DNA of 29,342 nt from Microtetraspora glauca (GCA_000721275.1 JOFO01000067.1:1-29342), one strand, 5' to 3'; shown: positions 7,632 through 15,483, numbered from the stretch's first letter. Translations and numbers: made by a program. The notes: a model not told the origin generated them from the sequence alone.

Positions 7632-9524
7632 TCAGTCGCGGGCGGCCGGCGCCGACAGGGCGTGCAGGCGGAGCGCCAGCTGGATCTCCAGGGCGCGGGG
7701 CGGCGTCTGCCAGTCCGGGCCCAGGAGCCGGCCCACCCGCTCCAGCCGCTGCGCCACCGTGTTCACGTGCACGTGCAGGTCGTCCTTGGTGCGCGCGGGG
7801 CTCATGCCGCAGGCGAAGTAGGCGTCCAGGGTGCGCACGAGGTCGGTGCCGCGCCGCCGGTCGTACGCGACGACCTGGCCGATCGTGCGCTCCACGAAGC
7901 CGCCGATGTCCCGGCTGTCGGCGAGGAGCAGGCCGAGGAAGCCCAGGTCCTCGGCCGCGGCGCCCTCGCCGGCGCGGTGCAGCACCCGCAGCGCGTCGAG
8001 GCAGCGGCGGGCCTCCTGGTAGGCGGCGGCCACCCGGTCGGGGTGGTCGAGCGGGTCGCGGACGGGCGCGGAGGCTCCGACGGTGACGGGTTCGCGGAGG
8101 GCGCCGCCGAGCTGGGCCGCGGTCTGCCGGGCCAGTTCGGCGGCGTCCTCGCCGGGGCCCAGCGGCAGCAGGAGCACGGTGCCGCCGTCGCGGGCGGAGG
8201 CGAGGCCGCGGCGGGTGGCGGCGAGGTGGGAGGCGGCGGACCGGAGGCGCTGCCGGTCGGCGCTCTCGCGGCCGGGCGGCTCGGTGCCGCTTCCGGGGCC
8301 GGCCCGGTCGACGCGGGCGGCGAGCACCACGTGGGGGGCGTCGCTGTCGGTACGGAGGCGGGCGGCGCGCTCGCGGAACAGGCGGCGGTCGCGGTCGGGG
8401 GCGTCGAGGAGGTCGTCCAGCAGCTCGCCCCGTACCCGCTGCTCCGCCTCGCCGGCCGAGCGGCGGGCGAGCAGCAGCAGGGAGGTGACGAGCGCGGCCC
8501 GCTCCAGGGTCCGCAGGTCGACGGGGTCGAGGTCGGGCCGGCCGCGCAGGACGAGCGCGCCCAGGTGCTCGCCGCCGGCGGAGACGGCGGCGACCCAGTC
8601 GTCGCCGTCGCGGACCGCGTGTCCGCCGGCCCGGCGGGCGGGGCCGGCGGCGGTCTCGGTGAACTCGACGGTGCCGCCCAGGACCTCGGAGACGGCCTCG
8701 GCGACGTCGTGGACGCCGCCGCCGCGCAGGACCAGCTCGGAGAGGCGGTCGTGGACCTCGGAGGCGCGTTCGATGACCGCGCTGTGGGCGCGGATGATGT
8801 CGTTGGCCCGCTCCAGTTCGGCGAGGGCGGAGCGGGTCTCGGCGAGCAGGTTGGCGGTGTCGATGGCGACGGCCGCGTGGGCGGCGAAGGAGCCGAGGAG
8901 GGCGACCTGCTCGCGCTCGAAGACCCTGGCCCGGCGGTCGGCGGCGAAGAGCACCCCGATGACCTGGCTGCCGAGGGTGAGCGGCACGCCGAGGATGGCG
9001 ACCAGGCCCTCGTCGCGGACGGCGGTGTCGATGGTGCGGGTGTGCTGGAAGCGCGCGTCACCGAAGTAGTCCTCGGTGACGTAGGGGCGGGCGGTCTGCG
9101 CGACGAGGCCGCCGAGCCCTTCGCCCATGCCGAGGCGGACCTGCTGGAAGCGGGCGGAGACGGAGCCCTCGGTGACCCGCATGTAGGTGTCGCCGGCGAC
9201 GGGGTCGTTGAGGCTCAGGTAGGAGACCTCGGTGCCGAGGAGGGCGCGGGCGCGCTGGACGATGGCGCGCAGCACCGCGTCGAGGTCGCGGAGGCCGGCG
9301 AGGTCGTGGGCGGTCGCGAACAGGGCGGACAGCTCGGCCTCGCGGCGGCGCCGGCCCTCCAGCTCGGCGCGGACGCGCAGGGCGAGCTGCTTGGCCTCTT
9401 CGAGGCCGGCCAGCTCCTCGGGCCCCGCGCCGCTCGCGCGGGCGAGGAGCAGGGGCCGGTCGTATGCCTCCGTGGCGGCTCCTCGGGCGAGGAGGTCCAG
9501 GTAGGAGACGTGTGCGTGGGACAT
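7632..9524 (-). CDS. GAF-domain transcriptional regulator of the PucR/CdaR family
   Basis: The product has 630 residues. A GAF domain spans about 77-228 (LRDLDAVLRAIVQRARALLG onward, with GMGEGLGGLVAQTARPYVTEDYF and GVPLTLGSQVIGVLFAADRR). A long helix follows at about 228-265, then a poorly conserved middle region. The C-terminus has the PucR-type helix-turn-helix at about 563-602 (TLDAYFACGMSPARTKDDLHVHVNTV). By family knowledge the GAF domain senses a small ligand and the C-terminal helix-turn-helix binds DNA. The ATG at 9524 is preceded by no clear ribosome binding site. Two 13-base repeats resembling DnaA boxes lie about 40 bases upstream. The gene stands alone on its strand with 101 bases to the Nudix gene. 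The ligand and targets are unknown. Confidence 0.85.
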   Translation of the reverse strand: MSHAHVSYLDLLARGAATEAYDRPLLLARASGAGPEELAGLEEAKQLALRVRAELEGRRRREAELSALFATAHDLAGLRDLDAVLRAIVQRARALLGTEVSYLSLNDPVAGDTYMRVTEGSVSARFQQVRLGMGEGLGGLVAQTARPYVTEDYFGDARFQHTRTIDTAVRDEGLVAILGVPLTLGSQVIGVLFAADRRARVFEREQVALLGSFAAHAAVAIDTANLLAETRSALAELERANDIIRAHSAVIERASEVHDRLSELVLRGGGVHDVAEAVSEVLGGTVEFTETAAGPARRAGGHAVRDGDDWVAAVSAGGEHLGALVLRGRPDLDPVDLRTLERAALVTSLLLLARRSAGEAEQRVRGELLDDLLDAPDRDRRLFRERAARLRTDSDAPHVVLAARVDRAGPGSGTEPPGRESADRQRLRSAASHLAATRRGLASARDGGTVLLLPLGPGEDAAELARQTAAQLGGALREPVTVGASAPVRDPLDHPDRVAAAYQEARRCLDALRVLHRAGEGAAAEDLGFLGLLLADSRDIGGFVERTIGQVVAYDRRRGTDLVRTLDAYFACGMSPARTKDDLHVHVNTVAQRLERVGRLLGPDWQTPPRALEIQLALRLHALSAPAARD

Positions 9525-9563
9525 GGACACAGGGATACCGGGCGGAGGCGGGCCCGCACCAGC

Positions 9564-9589
9564 CCTGTGGACGACTCCTGTGGACGACC
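9564..9589. repeat. Two tandem 13-base repeats resembling DnaA boxes
   Basis: CCTGTGGACGACT (9564-9576) is followed at once by CCTGTGGACGACC (9577-9589). Read on the minus strand each contains TCGTCCACA, one base different from the actinobacterial DnaA box TTGTCCACA. The following bases hold a second small duplication of GACCGGCCCG. The position is upstream of the PucR-type regulator and downstream of the Nudix gene. Confidence 0.6.
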
Positions 9590-9625
9590 GGCCCGCGACC
9601 GGCCCGGGCCCGCTCGCCCGCGGTG

Positions 9626-10108
9626 TCAGCCGCGGTGCGCGGTGCGGAACCAGGTGGGTTCGTCGACGAGCGCCCGCTCGATCCGGCGGTGGGAGAAGCG
9701 CTTCATCTCGGGGAGTGCGCCGATCTCGAACCAGTCGACGTCCAGCGACTCGTCGTCGTTGACCCGGGCCTCGCCGCCGACCGCCCGGCAGGCGAAGGTG
9801 ACGTCGAGGTACTGGCAGATGTCGCCGTTGGGGTAGACGACGGGCTTGCGCAGCGTCTCCACCATGAGGATCCGTTCGGGCACGCACCGTACCCCGGTCT
9901 CCTCCTCCACCTCGCGGACCGCGCAGTCGGCGGGCTGTTCGCCGGGCTCCACGATGCCGCCGACCACCGCCCACCCGCCGGTGTCGGCGCGCCGTCCCAG
10001 CAGCACCCGGCCCCGGTCGTCGAACACGACGGCGCTGACGCCGGGCAGGAACAGCAGCTGGTGCCCGGCGGTCTTGCGGAGTTCTCGGATGAAGTCAGGA
10101 GTGGCCAT
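9626..10108 (-). CDS. Nudix hydrolase
   Basis: This 160-residue protein has a perfect Nudix box between residues 51 and 73: G51, E57, R65-E66-V67 and E69-E70 with G72. These residues bind the metal and catalyse hydrolysis of nucleoside diphosphate-X compounds. The single-domain length is typical of nucleotide-pool sanitising or ADP-ribose type enzymes, and the substrate cannot be told from sequence. The start at 10108 is preceded by TAGGGT with exactly seven bases between, and there is no Shine-Dalgarno sequence, so the mRNA is probably leaderless. It lies downstream of the Lnt gene on the same strand with a 41-base gap that holds this promoter. Confidence 0.92.
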   Translation of the reverse strand: MATPDFIRELRKTAGHQLLFLPGVSAVVFDDRGRVLLGRRADTGGWAVVGGIVEPGEQPADCAVREVEEETGVRCVPERILMVETLRKPVVYPNGDICQYLDVTFACRAVGGEARVNDDESLDVDWFEIGALPEMKRFSHRRIERALVDEPTWFRTAHRG

Positions 10109-10115
10109 GCGGTCG

Positions 10116-10121
10116 ACCCTA
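10116..10121 (-). promoter_or_regulatory. -10 box of the Nudix gene (leaderless)
   Basis: TAGGGT on the minus strand, ending seven bases before ATG. It matches the actinobacterial -10 consensus well. Confidence 0.5.
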
Positions 10122-10149
10122 GATCATCCGCCGGAGCGGCCCCGCGGGC

Positions 10150-11763
10150 TCAGGAACGCTCGCGCCGGGCCCGTACGCCGCGGGCCGCGGCCCAGCCGAG
10201 GCCGGCGACGGCGACGGCGGCGATCAGGGCCTCGGGGAGGGTGCCGAGCCGGGTCGCGGGGGTCCGCGTGGAACGCAGCGGGACCTCCTCGACCAGGTAG
10301 TCGGGGGTGAACATGGCGGTCCGCGAGACGATCTCGCCGTCGGGGCGGATGACGGCGCTGACGCCGCTGGTGACCGGGACGACGACGGACCGGCTGTGTT
10401 CGACGGCCCGGACGCGGGACATGGCGAGCTGCTGGTAGGTCATCTCGCTGCGGCCGAAGGTGGCGTTGTTGCTGGGGACGGTGAGGAGCTGCGCGCCGTG
10501 GGTGACGGTGTCGCGGACGGCCCAGTCGAAGGCCGCCTCGTAGCAGGTGGCGAGGCCGACCCTGGTGCCTGCGAGGTCGAAGACGCCGACCTTGTTGCCG
10601 GGGCCGAAGTCGCGGGCGACGCGGTCGACGTCGCTGTTGAAGAGGCGGACGACCGACCGCATCGGGATGTACTCGCCGAAGGGCTGGACGTGCCGCTTGT
10701 CGTAGGTGGCGACGGGTCCCTGGCCGGGCTCCCACTGGATGAGGGTGTTGCGGAGCTTGCCGGTGGGCGGGGAGACGACGGCGCCGATGACGGTGGGGGC
10801 CTTGACGGCGTCGACGGCGCCGCCGATGACGGCCGCGGCGTCGGGGTTGGCGTAGGGGTCGATGTCGGAGGAGTTCTCCGGCCAGAGGACGAAGTCCGGC
10901 TGGGGCTTCGTGCCGGCCTCGACCTCCGCGGCGAGCTCGCGGGTGCGGGCGGCGTGGTTGTCGAGGACCTGGCGGCGCTGGGAGTTGAAGTCGAGGCCGA
11001 GGCGGGGGACGTTGCCCTGGATGGCGGCGACGGTGGCGGTGCCGTCCTCGGGGGCGACGCTGACGAGCGGCAGGGCGGCGACGGCGCCGGTGACGGGGGC
11101 GAGGACGGACAGCGCGGCGGCGGCGAGCGGTCCGCGCGGGACGGTGCCGGTGGCGCGGTGGACGCGGACGAGGCGGGCCGCGGCGTACAGCCCGAAGCCG
11201 CACAGGGCGACCGCGAACCCGAGCACGGGGGTGCCGCCGACGGCGGCGAGCGGCAGGAAGATCCCGTCGGCCTGGCCGAAGGCGATCTTGCCCCAGGGGA
11301 AGCCGCCGAAGGGCACGCGCGCGCGTGCGGCCTCGCCGAGGATCCAGACGCCGGCGGCGAGCACCGGCCACCACGGCAGCCGGGAGACGGCGGCGATGCC
11401 GAGTCCGGTGGCGGCGACGAACAGGGCCTCGACGGCGGCGAGCGCGAGCCAGGGCACCGGGCCGACCTCTTCGCCGGTCCAGACGAGGAGCGGCAGGAGG
11501 AAGCCGAGCCCGGCGAGGTAGCCGAGGCCGAAGCCGGCCCGGAGGCGGCGCCCGTCCAGGGCCCAGGCGAGCAGGGCGAAGGCGGGCGGCGCCAGCCACC
11601 ACAGGGGGCGCGGCGGGAAGCTCAGGTAGAGCAGGACGCCGGAGAGCAGGGCGGCCGCGGGCCGGGCGAAGCGCGCGGCCCGGCCGAAGCGGCGCGGCCG
11701 GCCCTCGCCGGCGGGCGTGTCGTCGGCGGCTCCGGCCGCTTCGGGGGTGATGGTGGTGCTCAC
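10150..11763 (-). CDS. lnt: Apolipoprotein N-acyltransferase
   Basis: The 537-residue product has an N-terminal block of about six membrane helices (residues about 33-235), then a nitrilase-type domain and a last membrane helix near 511-530. The catalytic triad of the family is visible: Glu296 in LWPENSSD, Lys356 in YDKRHVQPFGEYIP and Cys407 in ATCYEAAFDW. It transfers an acyl chain to the N-terminal cysteine of lipoproteins at the outer face of the cytoplasmic membrane. The GTG start at 11763 is chosen because TACACT ends seven bases upstream and the protein then has family length; no Shine-Dalgarno sequence is visible. In many actinobacteria Lnt is next to or fused with polyprenyl-phosphate mannosyltransferase, but that partner is absent here. 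Confidence 0.95.
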   Translation of the reverse strand: MSTTITPEAAGAADDTPAGEGRPRRFGRAARFARPAAALLSGVLLYLSFPPRPLWWLAPPAFALLAWALDGRRLRAGFGLGYLAGLGFLLPLLVWTGEEVGPVPWLALAAVEALFVAATGLGIAAVSRLPWWPVLAAGVWILGEAARARVPFGGFPWGKIAFGQADGIFLPLAAVGGTPVLGFAVALCGFGLYAAARLVRVHRATGTVPRGPLAAAALSVLAPVTGAVAALPLVSVAPEDGTATVAAIQGNVPRLGLDFNSQRRQVLDNHAARTRELAAEVEAGTKPQPDFVLWPENSSDIDPYANPDAAAVIGGAVDAVKAPTVIGAVVSPPTGKLRNTLIQWEPGQGPVATYDKRHVQPFGEYIPMRSVVRLFNSDVDRVARDFGPGNKVGVFDLAGTRVGLATCYEAAFDWAVRDTVTHGAQLLTVPSNNATFGRSEMTYQQLAMSRVRAVEHSRSVVVPVTSGVSAVIRPDGEIVSRTAMFTPDYLVEEVPLRSTRTPATRLGTLPEALIAAVAVAGLGWAAARGVRARRERS

Positions 11764-11770
11764 CTTGCGG

Positions 11771-11776
11771 AGTGTA
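11771..11776 (-). promoter_or_regulatory. -10 box of lnt (leaderless)
   Basis: TACACT on the minus strand with seven bases to the GTG start. It decides the start chosen for lnt. Confidence 0.45.
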
Positions 11777-11857
11777 CGGGGCGTGTCTGTTGACGCCCGG
11801 CCCGGCACGGTACGCGGGCGGTCACCGCGCCCGGGCCGGTGCACGCGCGCGTGGCGG

Positions 11858-12415
11858 TCAGGCGCCGGTGGGGGTCTGGGGCGGGGCGGGGCGGCGGAGC
11901 CGGCCGCGGATGGAGTCGACCGCTCCCCTGGCGCCGTCGACGGTGACGGTGAAGGTGCGGCCGTCGGCGAGCCGGAGGACCAGGCCCTCGCCGCGGCGGA
12001 CGACGACGGCGGTGCCGCGGTCGGGGCGCCAGCGGTAGCCCCAGCCGCCCCACTGGCGGGGGGTGACCCGGGGGGCGTAGTCGGCGTCGACGACCTCGGT
12101 GAAGGGGATGGTCCGGCGCGGGACGCCGATGTGGCCGCAGCGGACCTCCAGGGCGCGGTCGTCGACGCGGACCTCGACGTGGACGAAGGCGAGGGTGCCG
12201 AAGAGGACGAGGAGTCCGGCGGCGACGCAGCCGACGACGGCCATGACGAGGGCGGCGATGCCGGAGGTCCACGGGGAGACGACGGCGAGGGTGATGCCGA
12301 GCGCCATGCAGGCGGCTCCGGTGGCGGCGGCGAGCCACTGGAAGCGGTTGGTCGCGCGGCCGGTCCACACGGCGGGCGGGCGCCCGCCGGAGCGCTGCTG
12401 CCCGGAATGCCTCAT
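11858..12415 (-). CDS. Small membrane protein with PH-like C-terminal domain
   Basis: The product has 185 residues. Two hydrophobic helices lie at about 26-46 and 52-78 (LAAATGAACMALGITLAVVS; AALVMAVVGCVAAGLLVLFG). A soluble beta-rich part of about 100 residues follows, with LEVRCGHIGVPRRTIPF, a tryptophan-rich GGWGYRWRP and LRLADGRTFTVTVD, resembling the bacterial PH-like domains found after paired membrane helices. The function is unknown. The ATG at 12415 follows TAGTCT by seven bases, again without a Shine-Dalgarno sequence. It is transcribed in the same direction as lnt, with a 94-base gap that contains the lnt promoter candidate, so it need not be in one operon with lnt. Confidence 0.8.
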   Translation of the reverse strand: MRHSGQQRSGGRPPAVWTGRATNRFQWLAAATGAACMALGITLAVVSPWTSGIAALVMAVVGCVAAGLLVLFGTLAFVHVEVRVDDRALEVRCGHIGVPRRTIPFTEVVDADYAPRVTPRQWGGWGYRWRPDRGTAVVVRRGEGLVLRLADGRTFTVTVDGARGAVDSIRGRLRRPAPPQTPTGA

Positions 12416-12422
12416 AGCGGGG

Positions 12423-12428
12423 AGACTA
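12423..12428 (-). promoter_or_regulatory. -10 box of the PH-like membrane protein gene (leaderless)
   Basis: TAGTCT on the minus strand with seven bases to ATG. Confidence 0.4.
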
Positions 12429-12495
12429 CCCAGAGTCGCCTGTTTCAGCGCGCCGGAGCGGGGTCATCCGGTCGCGGAGGGTGAGACGGCCCGGG

Positions 12496-13293
12496 TCAGA
12501 GGGACGGCGCGGGGGCGCCGGCGACGAGCCGGCCGGCGGCGTAGGCGAGGGCGGCGGCCGGCAGTGTGCCGGGGCGCCCGCTGAGCAGCGCGGAGAGGGT
12601 GCCGGTCGGTGCGGCGCCGGGGGCCGGCCGGGCGCCGACGCGGCGGAGGGCCTGGGCGGCGACGGCGTCGGCGGAGCCGTGGAAGACGATCGGCGGGAGG
12701 CCGGGATCGCGGCGGGCGGCCAGGGCGGCGAGGATGCGGTCCTCGACCAGCTCGTAGTGGGTGCAGCCGAGGACGACGGCGCGGACGTCCGGCGGGGTGA
12801 GCGCGGCGGCGGCGGCGACGGCGCGGTCGACGGCGTCGGGGTCGGCGTGCTCGACGGCGTCGGCGAGGCCGGGGCAGGGCACCTCGGTGACCTCGGCGCC
12901 GGTGGCGAACTCGCGGATGAGTCCGCGCTGGTAGGGGCTGCCGGTGGTGGCGGGGGTCGCCCAGATGGCGACCTTGCCGCCGTCGGCGGACGCCGGCTTG
13001 ATCGCGGGGACGGTGCCGATGACCGGGATGCCCGGTTCGAGGGCGGCGCGCAGGGCGGGCAGGGCGTGCACGGTGGCGGTGTTGCAGGCCACGATCAGCG
13101 CGTCGGGCCGCTCGGCGGCGGCGGCCCGGGCGACGGCCAGGGCGCGCCCGGTGAGGTCCTCGGGGGTACGCGGTCCCCAGGGCATGCCGTCGGGGTCGTT
13201 GGAGAGCAGCAGCTCGGCGTCCGGGCGCAGCCGGCGCACCGCGGCGGCTGCCGGGAGGAGGCCGATTCCGGAGTCCATGAGCGCGATCTTCAC
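12496..13293 (-). CDS. Aspartate/glutamate racemase family protein (MurI-like)
   Basis: The 265-residue product has the two catalytic cysteine motifs of cofactor-free racemases: VACNTATV (Cys70) and LGCTHYEL (Cys177). It also has MDSGIG near the N-terminus (Asp7) and DGMPWGPRTPEDL, the counterpart of the MurI segment before the first cysteine domain. Members interconvert L- and D-glutamate for peptidoglycan, or act on related acids. Identity to housekeeping MurI is weaker than I would expect, and MPWG replaces the usual MPYG, so this may be a paralogue with another substrate. The start is GTG at 13293, with TAGGGT six bases upstream. It is divergent from the glycosyltransferase gene, and the two share 58 bases of promoter region. 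Confidence 0.85.
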   Translation of the reverse strand: MKIALMDSGIGLLPAAAAVRRLRPDAELLLSNDPDGMPWGPRTPEDLTGRALAVARAAAAERPDALIVACNTATVHALPALRAALEPGIPVIGTVPAIKPASADGGKVAIWATPATTGSPYQRGLIREFATGAEVTEVPCPGLADAVEHADPDAVDRAVAAAAALTPPDVRAVVLGCTHYELVEDRILAALAARRDPGLPPIVFHGSADAVAAQALRRVGARPAPGAAPTGTLSALLSGRPGTLPAAALAYAAGRLVAGAPAPSL

Positions 13294-13299
13294 CCGGTC

Positions 13300-13305
13300 A
13301 CCCTA
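13300..13305 (-). promoter_or_regulatory. -10 box of the racemase gene (leaderless)
   Basis: TAGGGT on the minus strand with six bases to GTG. It faces away from the -10 of the glycosyltransferase gene, with 33 bases between the two hexamers, so their -35 regions overlap. Confidence 0.45.
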
Positions 13306-13338
13306 GCCGATGGGCCCGGTGTTCCCGGCGTTCTGGGG

Positions 13339-13344
13339 CAGACT
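13339..13344 (+). promoter_or_regulatory. -10 box of the HpnB-like glycosyltransferase gene (leaderless)
   Basis: CAGACT with seven bases to ATG. The same GGCAGACT sequence precedes the ROK and TetR genes in this window. Confidence 0.4.
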
Positions 13345-13351
13345 GCGGCGA

Positions 13352-14566
13352 ATGAGCACCCTTGCCTGGTTCGCGTCCGTCTCCCTGGCCGTCTGGGTCT
13401 GGCTCCTGCTCGGCCACGGCTTCTTCTGGCGCACCGATCAGCGCCTGCCGCGGGCCGCCGGGCGTCACGCGCGCGTGGCGGCGGAGGACTGGCCCGGTGT
13501 CGTGGTGGTGGTGCCCGCGCGGGACGAGGCGGGGGTGCTGCCGCTGAGCCTGCCGTCGCTGCTGGCGCAGGACTATCCGGGCCGGGCCGAGGTGATCCTG
13601 GTGGACGACGGGAGCGCGGACGGGACCGGCCGGCTCGCCGCCGGACTGGCCGCCCGTCACGGCGGGCTTCCGCTGACGGTGACGTCGCCGGGGGAACCGG
13701 AGCCGGGGTGGACGGGCAAACTGTGGGCGCTGCGGCACGGGATGGCGCTGGCACGCGCGCGGGGGCCGGAGTTCCTGCTCCTCACCGACGCGGACATCGC
13801 CCACGAACCGGACAGCCTGCGCCGGCTGGTGGCGGCGGCGCTGGACGACGACCGGGACCTGGTGTCGCAGATGGCGCGGCTGCGGGTGGCCGGCCCGTGG
13901 GAGCGGCTGGTGGTGCCGGCCTTCGTCTACTTCTTCGCCCAGCTGTACCCGTTCCGGTGGATCAACGCGGACCCGCCGCGGGCGACGGCGGCGGCCGGCG
14001 GGTGCGTGCTGCTGCGGACGGAGACGGCGGTGGCGGCGGGGGTGCCGGACGTGATTCGTGAGGCGGTGATCGACGACGTGGCGCTGGCGCGGGCGGTGCG
14101 GGCGGCCGGCGGGCGGATCTGGCTGGGGCTCGCGGAGCGGGTGGACTCGGTGCGGCCGTACCCGGACCTCGGCGAGCTGTGGCGGATGGTGACGCGGAGC
14201 GCGTACACGCAGCTGCGCCACAGCCCGTGGCTGCTCCTGGGGACGGTCGCCGGGCTGGTGCTGGTGTATCTGGTGCCGCCGGTCGCGCTGGTGGCGGGGG
14301 TGGTGTCGGGGGACGCGGCGGCGGCGTGGGCGGGCGGGGCGGCGTGGGCGGTGATGGCGGGGACGTACGGGCCGATGCTGCGGTACTACCGGCTGCCGCT
14401 CGTGACGGCCCCGCTGCTGCCGTTCACGGCGTTCCTCTATCTGGTGATGACGGCGGATTCCGCGATGCGGCACCACCGGGGGCGGGGCGGGGCGTGGAAG
14501 GGGCGGGTGTACTCGGGAAGCGGGGCGGCGAAGGGCGGGAATTTCGCTTCTCGACACGGGGAGTGA
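13352..14566 (+). CDS. Family 2 glycosyltransferase, HpnB-like
   Basis: The 404-residue product begins with a membrane helix (3-21) and then a GT-A fold: VVVVPARDEAG (51-61), VDDGSADGT (84-92) and the metal-binding LTDADI (144-149). The catalytic-side VIDDVALARAV lies at 239-249. Three further membrane helices lie at about 294-318, 325-345 and 350-368. The stretches DLVSQMARLRVAGPWERL and YPFRWINADPPRATAAAGG closely match what I recall of the hopene-associated HpnB family. The acceptor and sugar are not shown by the sequence, and no hopanoid gene lies in the window, so the name indicates family only. The ATG at 13352 is chosen over an upstream one at 13310 because the promoter fits and the upstream extension would overlap it. 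Confidence 0.85.
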   Translation: MSTLAWFASVSLAVWVWLLLGHGFFWRTDQRLPRAAGRHARVAAEDWPGVVVVVPARDEAGVLPLSLPSLLAQDYPGRAEVILVDDGSADGTGRLAAGLAARHGGLPLTVTSPGEPEPGWTGKLWALRHGMALARARGPEFLLLTDADIAHEPDSLRRLVAAALDDDRDLVSQMARLRVAGPWERLVVPAFVYFFAQLYPFRWINADPPRATAAAGGCVLLRTETAVAAGVPDVIREAVIDDVALARAVRAAGGRIWLGLAERVDSVRPYPDLGELWRMVTRSAYTQLRHSPWLLLGTVAGLVLVYLVPPVALVAGVVSGDAAAAWAGGAAWAVMAGTYGPMLRYYRLPLVTAPLLPFTAFLYLVMTADSAMRHHRGRGGAWKGRVYSGSGAAKGGNFASRHGE

Positions 14567-14817
14567 CGCGGCGAATTCGGCGCGTATACAGGAAGCCCTT
14601 CGGTGCCGGATTGACGTTTCGGCATACCCAAGATCACTTCTCCCACCCCTTCCGGTCGCCTTTTCTTTATCCGTTCTTCATACCGGACGCGCCCCTCGTC
14701 GCCGATCCGCCCGACCAGCCGGTAACCCCCTCTCAGCTCGGGTTTTGCGCGATCATGGAACACCCGCCTGCCCGATTTCGGCACGTTCGCTCGGGTTGGG
14801 GATCCACGGCCGCCAGA

Positions 14818-14846
14818 AGCCCGTCAAAGAAGCTGTTGAGCGGGCT
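14818..14846. promoter_or_regulatory. Inverted repeat upstream of the proline-rich protein gene
   Basis: AGCCCGTCAA (14818-14827) pairs with TTGA (14836-14839) and CGGGCT (14841-14846) with one extra G. It lies 24 bases before the -10 box, where an operator or the end of the previous transcript could be. It is either an operator or a weak terminator. Confidence 0.4.
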
Positions 14847-14869
14847 CCCCAATCGGCAGATCGTGGGCT

Positions 14870-14875
14870 TAACTT
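14870..14875 (+). promoter_or_regulatory. -10 box of the proline-rich protein gene (leaderless)
   Basis: TAACTT with seven bases to ATG. Confidence 0.4.
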
Positions 14876-14882
14876 ATGTGCC

Positions 14883-15395
14883 ATGACCTCCCCCCGCTCC
14901 AGCTATGGAGGCGGTTACCAGACCGCGCCGTCCTTCCCGGACACCCCTATCTACGACTCCCTGGTCGCGGAGCGGGGCACGCCTCAGATCGCCCCGATCC
15001 GAGTGCCCGCCGCGTACGAGGCCCCCGTCGGCTACCAGGCCCCCGCGCCGACCGGTTCCTACCTGCCGGCTCTGCCGGCGGCGCTCCCCGCCCTCCCGTC
15101 CGCGCCGTCGCCGCAGCCGGCGCCCGCGTACCACGGCGGCGGGTACGGCTACCCGCAGCCGGCCCCGCAGATGGCGCCCGCGCCGCTGCAGCCGGCCCCG
15201 ACGCCGTACATCCCGCAGCAGCCCGCCCCGCCGCGCGGCTACCCGACGGGACCCGTCCCGCAGCCGGCCCGCCCGGTGCCCACCGGCTACGAGGCGATGC
15301 GCCCGGCCGCCCCGCGCCCCGCCCCGGCGCCGGTCCCGGCCCCCGCGCCGTACCAGGACCCGTACAACCGCCCCTACCAGGGCGGCGGTTACTGA
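14883..15395 (+). CDS. Proline/glycine/tyrosine-rich small protein, Streptomyces type
   Basis: The product has 170 residues. The first 50 residues (MTSPRSSYGGGYQTAPSFPD, then TPIYDSLVAERGTPQIAPIR) are orderly and, as I recall, strongly conserved in Streptomyces (a DUF6643-like family). The rest is low-complexity sequence rich in Pro, Ala, Tyr and Gln with repeated PQPAP, and it ends PYQGGGY. There is no signal peptide or membrane segment. Low-complexity tails of this kind often act as flexible protein-binding regions, but that is inference and the function is unknown. The ATG at 14883 is preceded by TAACTT by seven bases. A longer upstream start (14745) would add 46 residues of unlike composition and is less likely. 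Confidence 0.75.
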   Translation: MTSPRSSYGGGYQTAPSFPDTPIYDSLVAERGTPQIAPIRVPAAYEAPVGYQAPAPTGSYLPALPAALPALPSAPSPQPAPAYHGGGYGYPQPAPQMAPAPLQPAPTPYIPQQPAPPRGYPTGPVPQPARPVPTGYEAMRPAAPRPAPAPVPAPAPYQDPYNRPYQGGGY

Positions 15396-15471
15396 CAGCC
15401 GCTCCCGCACGGCGGCCGGCCCCCGCTCCCCCGCGCGGCGGCCTGCCCCGTTCCGCCTCGGGTGCGGCTGG

Positions 15472-15477
15472 CAGGAT
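15472..15477 (+). promoter_or_regulatory. -10 box of the MOSC gene (leaderless)
   Basis: CAGGAT with six bases to ATG. The overlapping GGATGAGGG could also serve as a weak ribosome binding site, so leaderless initiation is not certain here. Confidence 0.3.
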
Positions 15478-15483
15478 GAGGGC

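Larger units (their letters stand above)
14567..14882. other. Intergenic region of 316 bases, AT-richer than its surroundings
   Basis: No credible gene lies here. It contains a possible weak -35 TTGACG at 14611-14616, with TCACTT 17 bases later as a poor -10. An inverted repeat lies at 14818-14846 and the -10 box of the next gene at 14870-14875. Several short T-rich stretches (CTTTTCTTTAT near 14662) may help end transcription of the glycosyltransferase gene, but no hairpin followed by T is clear. Confidence 0.5.

Noticed and set aside
7662..9836. Long plus-strand frame through the PucR-type regulator and Nudix gene
   Set aside because: Valine/glycine-rich antisense translation with no domain; the minus strand has recognised domains.
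13290..13352. A Shine-Dalgarno reading of GGGTGAAG before the racemase gene
   Set aside because: That sequence overlaps the GTG start itself; the gene starts at the GTG, six bases after TAGGGT.
14437..14784. Minus-strand frame of 115 codons over the end of the glycosyltransferase gene and the gap
   Set aside because: Half overlaps a good gene in antisense, composition is random and there is no ribosome binding site.
14567..14882. A tRNA or riboswitch in the AT-richer gap
   Set aside because: No cloverleaf with T-loop GTTCGA and no known aptamer core is visible.
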